A DNA stretch of 64,000 nucleotides, from contig WIXG01000195.1 of NCBI GenBank assembly GCA_009869945.1, positions 1-64,000 on the forward strand, read 5' to 3'. Source of the DNA: Mesaphorura yosii. Lineage: Eukaryota; Arthropoda; Collembola; Poduromorpha; Tullbergiidae. The position numbers and the translations under genes are program-made. The notes under the pieces were generated by a model. It ran no database searches. It saw only the letters and a program-made list of their open reading frames with translations, and had not been told where the DNA came from. Numbering within the stretch: position 1 is the stretch's first letter; every line of letters starts with the position of its first letter. Below, piece by piece: positions 57,480 to 64,000 of the stretch.

Positions 57480-59854
57480 TCACCCGTCTTCCTCTTCCAG
57501 CGCCTTGAGCAAAGCCTCATTGCGTTTCCTCTTTAATTCAGGCTCGGATTCTGTGTCAGGCATTTGCGCCCCAGCACCGGCGCCTGCACCAGCGGCGAGG
57601 CCTCCGACGCCAGTTCGGTCGATTACAAAGAAGTCCTGAACCTGCTCGCGCTCAGTTTCGGCTGTTTTGTCATTATCTTGAAACCTTTGGAAGAAGCCTT
57701 CCAGCATCTTCAATTCTGCCGCTTTATCTCTTTTCAATTCTTGTTCATCCTTATCATCCTTCTGGGATTCGGATGGAGTGTCACTTGATTTAGGAGGAGG
57801 AAGATGCAATTTGGGCCTGGCTGGTGTGGCAGAGTTTTGATGGTCGTCATCATCATCGTCATCCAAATCGAGCGGAATTTCTTCCGGGTTTGCATTTGTG
57901 GTGTCCGTTGCCGGATTCTGAAATCCCACATGTTAATTAGCATGAACCGCCATTCATTTCAATGCCAAAATGCAATTAAACTAGAAGACTGACCATAGCT
58001 GAACTTGAGCTTGAAGACACGTTGATTGGAGAATACTCCTGGAAGATAGTCGAGAGCGGAGCAGAACGATTATTAGCTTCAATGAAGCTTGAATTCGGAG
58101 CATTGGAGGGATTGGCTTGATTTGCACGTCCTTCAGGGCGAGTGCACAGCGATAGTGGGTCCGTGATTCCCAGCTTTCCACAGAATTCAACTGTTTGTGG
58201 ATTTTCCTGATAAAAATTTTTAACGAAAGGTATCGGTAGATAAAGGTAAAGGATTGATTCATTGCGTGTGCTAGAGTAAATCCTTACAATTGGAAATGCT
58301 GTGTTAGGCTTTTCACCACGCTGAAATACTGGAGCGGTCTGAACAAAATTGACTGGCACTTGAAATTCACTTTTGAAGAACTGGCTAACGGAATCAATTT
58401 CGTCTTGCGTTGGGGCGAAATCGAATCTGTCTCCGCAACCGGGGCCGGGCATAAAACAGGGCTTAGGCCTGGAGTTATTCAAATGATCTGTAGACTTCAA
58501 AATGGCAAGCCATTCAGGATCATACGAGAGATGAACGTCCTCTTCATTATCGGGTAAAGGTATGTCGATTATCTAAAACAAAACATCGGACGGCCAATTT
58601 AGTCGAAGTCGAAATATGAGCAAAGAATTATAATAACTGGAAAGGGTGGAAAGAATTTACCTCCAAGTAATGCCTTCGTGGTAACACTTTATCAAGTGCC
58701 AAGAATTTTGTGGTTTTTGGTGTGGGAGACTCGCCTTCGCCATCCTGAACCTATAAAAATGAGACGAAGTAATGAATTGATCTAAATTCAATGAAATAAA
58801 GTTTGCATGACTTACAGTGTTGTGTGATTGGTGAGGAACAGTCGCATAGAAATCCACATGCAAATGAGCAGAGAACCAATAACTTGGCTCCAGTTGCAAT
58901 AAGACTTCATGCAACGGTCTACTGCCTAATTCATTTCTGTTCACCTCCTCTCTGCGCAAGTCAGTTATAATTACAAGAAATAGAGACTTTTACATGCGAA
59001 AACATTTTTCCGGGTCAGACCTTACCGAAAGAATGGTTTTCTCCTCAATAGCTCGTGGACATTTCCAAAATTGTAGATTCCTCTTGGCCAATCATGCGAC
59101 AGAACAATGTCAACGTGGGATTTGATCTAAGAAATAGAAGCATTAAATTGTGTGTTAGATTTACTTAATAAATCGAGAATTACATTGAATATGCACCTGC
59201 TTCAGACGAAAAATGTCCACATTACGGTAGTGATAAGTGCTTCGAATTGTATTCTGATCGTACGGAGGGCATTCATATCGTCCTTTCAAATAATCATGAC
59301 CCTGCAAATGAATTACAGCAAGTCATGGCATTATGACGGATTCGTTCAGATCACCTAATCGATAATCGAATGTATTATGTACCTTAAATATGCCTGAAAT
59401 GCCGGCAATCCGAAGTGGCCCGAATCTGAGAATATTAGCGTACCCACAAAAGTAGATATTTGGCGCAACCCAGCCTCCGTACGGCAATTCTTGCAGGAAG
59501 TTCGACGCTTCGTGGTTGCCACCAATGAAAATTGTAGGAATCGGCGCCACCTTTTCTCCTGAATAGTATCTGCGAACGAATTAAGCAGGTAAACATGCAT
59601 AGGGCAGATAGGTCGAAAGATCGATGTCTTCTACAAAATTATTGGTTTAATTACCTGTGGAAGTCGTGCATGGCTTGGTACTTGATCGGGCAATTCATGC
59701 ATCTCAGATCTGTCATATTCCGAACCGACTGAAAGTCACCACAACACAGCACCAGCTTAACTTTAATTTGTCGCTCTGCTTCGAAGTGTTGAATATTGTC
59801 GTAAATTGTGTCAATCTCGCCGTGACTGCAACCAACGATGGCAATGTGCACCAT
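57480..59854 (-). CDS. DBR1: RNA lariat debranching enzyme, 584 aa
   Basis: Exons: 59854-59655, 59569-59383, 59301-59197, 59126-59026, 58951-58816, 58750-58661, 58572-58288, 58206-57994, 57917-57480. The metallophosphoesterase core is complete: [67 protein letters not shown] and WFSAHLHV, so all metal ligands are present. The DBR1 C-terminal domain follows ([17 protein letters not shown]), then an acidic/basic disordered tail. The enzyme opens 2'-5' branches of excised introns in the nucleus. The start MVHIAIVG matches the family's usual beginning two residues before the first strand. The frame stays open upstream to a Met at 59935, an alternative giving 27 extra residues. The intron after exon 8 has donor GTCAGT, and reading through would hit a stop at once. 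Confidence 0.96.
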
Positions 59855-60256
59855 CTTGGCGTCTTTCAAGTCCGAGCTTCCAGAAGTTAAAAGTTTTCGG
59901 ACAATTTCGTGAAAATTAACTGACTGAAATGACACTGAATCTTAGCCAAAGTCGTACTCGCAGGTTTGATTCTTTGGTGTCTTGCATCGATTTGATTTGA
60001 TTTCAAACCCGCATCAAAATGCACGGGCGGCAGGCAAGGATTTACGAAGATTCCATCATTCAATGGACAGGATTAGATGATTCATAAATGACTGGTAAAG
60101 TGATTTATTAAAAATGAGGTATTTAAACGTTTGAACATTGTATCATAAATTATATGTCAACTCTCGCGTCGATTCTGGATTCTGTAATCTGAGCGTGTGC
60201 AAAAATGAGAAATCTTTACATTCGTGAGACGACTGCGAGTTCTGAACAGACGAACG
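59855..60256. other. DBR1 5' flank / SAP30BP 3' UTR
   Basis: About 400 bp. TTTATT at 60104-60109 is the probable SAP30BP poly(A) signal (minus strand). The rest is presumed DBR1 promoter and 5' UTR. Nothing else was seen. Confidence 0.6.
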
Positions 60257-61457
60257 CTAAACCCTTTGATCCCATTTTGATTTCCGCTTCTCTGGCTCCT
60301 TGTTCAAAGGGGCTGCTGCTGCCAGTTTTACTAGGAAAGAAATTAAAATTAAACACGATTGTCAAGCGCTGGTCAAAATGATTTATGGAGCTGATTTAGT
60401 AATTCACCTGCAGTTGCGTGAGCTTGGGCCGCTGCTGCAGACGCGCCTGGGGGAAGTACCTGAACTGGTCTCTTCGGGACCACGCCTGCAACAAATTCAA
60501 CCTTGACCCTTTCTCGCCTCGCCTTCTCTCGCCTGTCCATCTCTGCCTTCTGAGCCTTTGCTAATTCATCGTAATACGAAGATGCTGGCCATTCGTGAGG
60601 ATCAAAGACTTCCTGAAATTAGAAATTTGCAGTTAAAATTTAGCGACCGGGTTAAAAGCTTAAAAATTAGGAAAAATTCGAAGCATATTTAACATACCTT
60701 CGGGTAATTCGTTCCTAGTTCATCAAGGTCACAATACTCAATCAGCTTTTCATAAATACTTGGATTACGAAACGATTTGTTTGACTGGATATACTTGTTT
60801 ACGTCCAGATGCCGCTTTGACTTGCTCTCAAACATCTTATCGACAATTCGTTGGGCTTCGGCTGAAACAGGAGCACTCGCCGGAAGTGGCAAAATTGAGG
60901 TCCTCTTCCCTTCCACGTTGGCGCTGGCACCCTGCTCTTCATCCTGAGTCTCCGCTGCTCCTTCCTCGGCAATGACACTATCTGGTTTAACATCGGGGGA
61001 GTCCTTGTTATCTTTACTGCTTTCATCCTCTTCATCTGAGGCCTCCCTTGAATCTCGATAATAGTCGTAGTCATCAATGGCATCGTCGTCAATCTGGTCT
61101 TCCTTGGACATGTACGACACGAGATCACGTTTCTTGGCGTGTGCCTTCGGCTTTTCGTCTGTTACGGCAGGTTCGATTTCCATTGGCTCTTGTTGTTGCT
61201 CGGTTTCTGTCTGCTTGACGCTGTCAGGCGGAGTGGAGTTCACAGGCTCTTCTGCTGCTTCCACTGCAAGACGCAAGAAAGACGGAACGCTAAATTATGT
61301 CTGAAAATACTTGCTCATAGCTTAACTAAGAAAAGGGGTTTAAATTACCAGAAGACACCGGATCCTGCTCGCTGGCCTCCTCATCTTCTTCCGGCTCCGA
61401 ATCTGTGTCCGTATACGTGGCGGTGATCGATGCAAGCGCCGAATTTTGTCTCGACAT
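60257..61457 (-). CDS. SAP30BP: SAP30-binding protein (HCNGP) homologue, 317 aa
   Basis: Exons: 61457-61349, 61263-60698, 60612-60408, 60330-60257. The N-terminal half is acidic and low-complexity. The conserved HCNGP domain reads VDKMFESKSKRHLDVNKYIQ, FRNPSIYEKLIEYCDLDELG, TNYPKEVFDPHEW, YYDELAKAQKAEMD and VKVEFV. The C-terminus is a short basic box KRKSKWDQ, as in vertebrates. The protein binds SAP30 of the Sin3-HDAC complex and works as a splicing cofactor for short introns in mammals. Length is close to human (308). The split codon between exons 3 and 4 is fixed by frame (GG|TA). It is head to head with DNAJC9 across 561 bp. Confidence 0.95.
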
Positions 61458-62018
61458 GGTGATGCCTTCGCAGATCTTCTCAAAGTTCAAGGCCAAGTCA
61501 AAAATGATTTATGAAGCACTCACGGAAAAACGTATCTGCGGCAGAATTGCGAATTTGTTCAATTCATTCCAAACGCCGCCTGACTGAACACACTCGCACC
61601 GCGCTGTCGAATCCTAGCGCTAGGCCCTAATCGCAATTAAATGTGGGATTTCTCTTTCAGAATAGACCAATCGTACCAATCAAAACAACTATGATTTAAC
61701 TTCTTCGACGCTTTGATTAATTATCGAAAAATGAAGACTTCAAAAGTCGTCCGACTCTCGTTTGTTACCTTTCACAAGGAAGCTGACTGAGCAGAAAGAG
61801 TTTTTCATAAGAACACGAGGGAAGCATTTCGTTATCGACTTTTAGTCTGTCTCGTTCTCGTCTCTGTCTCTTTTGTGCCCGCCAGCCACCATGCATTTTA
61901 GCAGCGACAAGGACTAGTCGACTTCTAATCTGCTTTCCAAATAACAAAATTGTGCAAGGGCGAAATCTTACTTTTTTACGGTGACTGTGAGACTGATTTG
62001 ACATTTTAGGATCCTAAA
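61458..62018. promoter_or_regulatory. Head-to-head region between SAP30BP and DNAJC9
   Basis: 561 bp between divergent start codons; likely a shared or bidirectional promoter by layout. No specific motif was recognised with confidence. A short open frame on the minus strand near 61765-62004 has no family resemblance. Confidence 0.5.
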
Positions 62019-63079
62019 ATGTTGGACACCATTAAGGAACTGTTCGGGACGAGCGACCTCTACGAACTCCTCAAGATTGACGAGAAAGATGGACAGGATT
62101 CAAAGAAACGTAAGTTAAAGTTAATTACCGTTAATCAGTTACTGATTGAGATGAACATTCGTTGATTCGTTCTGTCTGCTTTCAGTTCGCTCAGCGTACC
62201 TGAAAGCCGCACTAAAATGCCACCCGGACAAGGCCTCCGAAGACGAGAAGGAACTTTACACGAAAAAGTTTCAAATGCTTTCAAAGATCATCGAAATTCT
62301 TCAAGATGATGATCTCCGCAAGTCGTACGATGAAACGGGTAAAATGCACAGCCATTTCTACATTTAATCCGAGTTTGTCATTTAACTGAGACTCCTTTAA
62401 TCTCTAATGCGCAGGTGAATGGCCAGAAAATGAAACCATCAACTTGGCCGACACAAACTTCAAAATGGACAAATCTGAATTTGTTGCAAAGTTCAAAGAA
62501 TTCAAGGCTGCTTATCAGGGTATGATGATCACCACTTAGGATCCTCAGGCGCATGTGATTAGTTTCATTCATTGACTTGTTTCAGGATCTGATGAGGAGC
62601 GCGAAGACATTGAGAAGTTATACGTCGAAGGGAAAGGAAATATTCTCCATATTATCGACAATCTCTTTTGCTCTGAGCTCCTCACCGATGAGGAGCGCAT
62701 TCAAGGTATTATTGCTGATCTCGTCAAAAGCAAGCGCCTTAAACGATTTGCAACCACGGCTGCTCGTGAGAAGCAGTTGAAAAGACGCAAAACTCAGGTG
62801 AGTCTGTATTTCGGTTGACAAGATTGTTTCTCCACCCCGCCAGGGGCATTATTTCATTCCATTGCCAACATATCAAAATTGAGATTCCAGGCAGCAAAAG
62901 AGGAAAAGGAAGCTGAACTAATGCTTGAAGAGATGGGGTTGGCCAATTCCACGGATTCGCTTGAGCAGGAAATTTTGGCACGTCGAACAACTGCGAATAA
63001 CTCCTTCTTGGATGATCTCGAGAAAAAGTACTGCAAACCAACTACGCCAAAGACAAAAGCCAAGAAGAAGAGCAAGTAA
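62019..63079 (+). CDS. DNAJC9: J-domain histone co-chaperone DNAJC9, 249 aa
   Basis: Exons: 62019-62109, 62186-62338, 62415-62519, 62586-62797, 62891-63079. The J domain occupies roughly residues 14-80 (DLYELLKIDEK, LRSAYLKAALKCHPDKASED with HPD at 43-45, ILQDDDLRKSYDETGEW). The histone-binding region that defines DNAJC9 follows (FKEFKAAYQGSDEEREDIEKLY, GKGNILHIIDNLFCSE, RIQGIIADLV). A charged tail ends KAKKKSK. DNAJC9 binds H3-H4 and recruits Hsp70 to fold them. Length is near the human 260 aa. AATAAA is at 63172-63177. Confidence 0.96.
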
Positions 63080-63297
63080 GACGACCCTTTCGTTCGAGAG
63101 GAGCACCGAGCACGCGAAACGGAAACCGGATGAAGTAACTTAATTAACTACAACGCTGATACTGCTACTACAATAAATTCCAGAACTGATTTATTTGGAA
63201 AACATGAATTAAATTACAAAACATTTCCGAATATTGATTTTCTAATTTCTAGTTCACTGTGAATAAATTTACAATAACAATTTTGCATTAAAACGTC
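63080..63297. other. DNAJC9 / EIF3H shared 3' region
   Basis: 218 bp between convergent stops. The plus-strand AATAAA (63172-63177) and the minus-strand AATAAA (TTTATT, 63190-63195) point at each other 12 bp apart, so the mature 3' ends probably overlap. Confidence 0.65.
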
Positions 63298-64000
63298 TTA
63301 AATGTCGGCTTTCGTTTGTTGCAATGCTTCGCTGATGAAAAGCTTTGACAGAGCCTGAGAACAGAAAGAGTTGATCTGCTGAGTCGACATGTCAATCTGA
63401 CTTGAGGCCAGCATCGGAGGAAGTCGCGATGGAGGTGGAATTGGGCGGAAGATTTTAGTAAGATCCTCCTCTGGAAGAGGTGGCTCGCCCTTCCCTTGCC
63501 GGGCAGCATTCTCCAAATTCTGGAACACAGAATTGGAATCGATCGATTTCTATAACTTGATTCTCGGAGGTCATTTGCAGGCGCTTTTAGTGGTTTTGGT
63601 ATTTCTGCCAAGAAACTTACCCTCTGATGAATATACTTCGACTTTTCTTGCTGTTGCTTTGAAACTTGCATTGCCCACTTGTTCATCTTGTACGATTCCT
63701 GATGAATGTCGTCAACTTTCTCCAGCAGCAACTTCATATGAGTTTCCAGAACCGATCTGCAGATACGAATAGATGCCTTGCACATTTTCACAAGGATCTA
63801 CGGCTACGGCAATTCATCAGGCGTTCATCTTTTCATATACGACTTGACTTACGCAGTTCCCAAATCCAAGAATTGAGTGCCCTTATCCTCAGGCTTCATT
63901 TCCACAATTTGACAACACAGTGCATTAGCCAGCGGTGAATTGTAGATGACCAGCGGCACCTCATGGAACATTTTATCATAGCTCAGATGCAATTGCTTGA
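63298..64000 (-). CDS. EIF3H: Translation initiation factor eIF3 subunit h, C-terminal part (cut by window edge)
   Basis: Exons: 64000-63853 (continues beyond the window), 63756-63621, 63519-63298. The visible part matches the eIF3h C-terminus: LSYDKMFHEVPLVIYNSPLANAL, the helical VLETHMKLLLEKVDDI, SKQQQEKSKYIHQR, GEPPLPEEDLTKIFRP and QQINSFCSQALSKLFISEAL. eIF3h is one of the two MPN-domain subunits of eIF3; its N-terminal MPN domain lies outside. The end is QQTKADI, a few residues longer than in human. The 63519 acceptor and 63621 donor give phase 0 and keep the RQxxEN-type linker. Confidence 0.93.

Overview
The window is animal nuclear DNA. Every recognisable gene is interrupted by spliceosomal introns, and conceptual splicing gives proteins that align from end to end with well-known metazoan families. 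Most introns in the right two thirds are short (about 45-120 bp). A probable allatotropin neuropeptide precursor and an FMRFamide-receptor-like GPCR point to a protostome, most likely an ecdysozoan with a compact genome (arthropod or tardigrade-like). I cannot fix the phylum from sequence alone.

Layout. Positions 1-23156 hold the 3' part of one long gene, CMIP (+). Twelve exons code for 542 residues, spread over large introns; its N-terminal exons lie off the left edge. The introns are rich in CpG-containing perfect hairpins, and the far left edge looks like the end of a hAT-type DNA transposon. From 23.2 kb to the right edge the picture changes to 14 compact genes in about 41 kb, on both strands: MCM3AP/GANP (-), ABHD4-like hydrolase (-), MCM4 (+), CNOT10 (-), ICA1 (+), ARMC8 (-), PPCS (+), allatotropin precursor (-), neuropeptide GPCR (-), DBR1 (-), SAP30BP (-), DNAJC9 (+) and EIF3H (-, partial at the edge). 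With CMIP these form head-to-head pairs (ABHD4/MCM4, CNOT10/ICA1, ARMC8/PPCS, SAP30BP/DNAJC9) and tail-to-tail pairs with facing poly(A) signals.

Functions are mostly housekeeping and information processing: mRNA export (MCM3AP), replication licensing (MCM4), deadenylation (CNOT10), lariat debranching (DBR1), splicing/transcription cofactor (SAP30BP), histone/Hsp70 co-chaperone (DNAJC9), translation initiation (EIF3H), ubiquitin-ligase scaffold (ARMC8), coenzyme A synthesis (PPCS), Golgi/secretory-granule BAR protein (ICA1) and lipid metabolism (ABHD4-like). The exception is a neuro-endocrine stretch at 47.2-56.4 kb, where a peptide precursor and a peptide-type GPCR flank the only large gene-poor gap (48.7-54.6 kb). 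That gap also carries a 560-bp non-autonomous DNA transposon (MITE).

The most interesting items are: the allatotropin precursor, with one predicted amidated peptide plus a C-terminal EF-hand; a tandemly duplicated C-terminal module and FG repeats downstream of the Sac3 domain in MCM3AP; a GC-AG intron in CNOT10; the MITE with perfect 22-bp termini and a TTA target duplication; and the hairpin-rich CMIP introns. Exon boundaries below were placed by hand from reading-frame continuity, GT/AG signals and family conservation. They have not been checked against transcripts.
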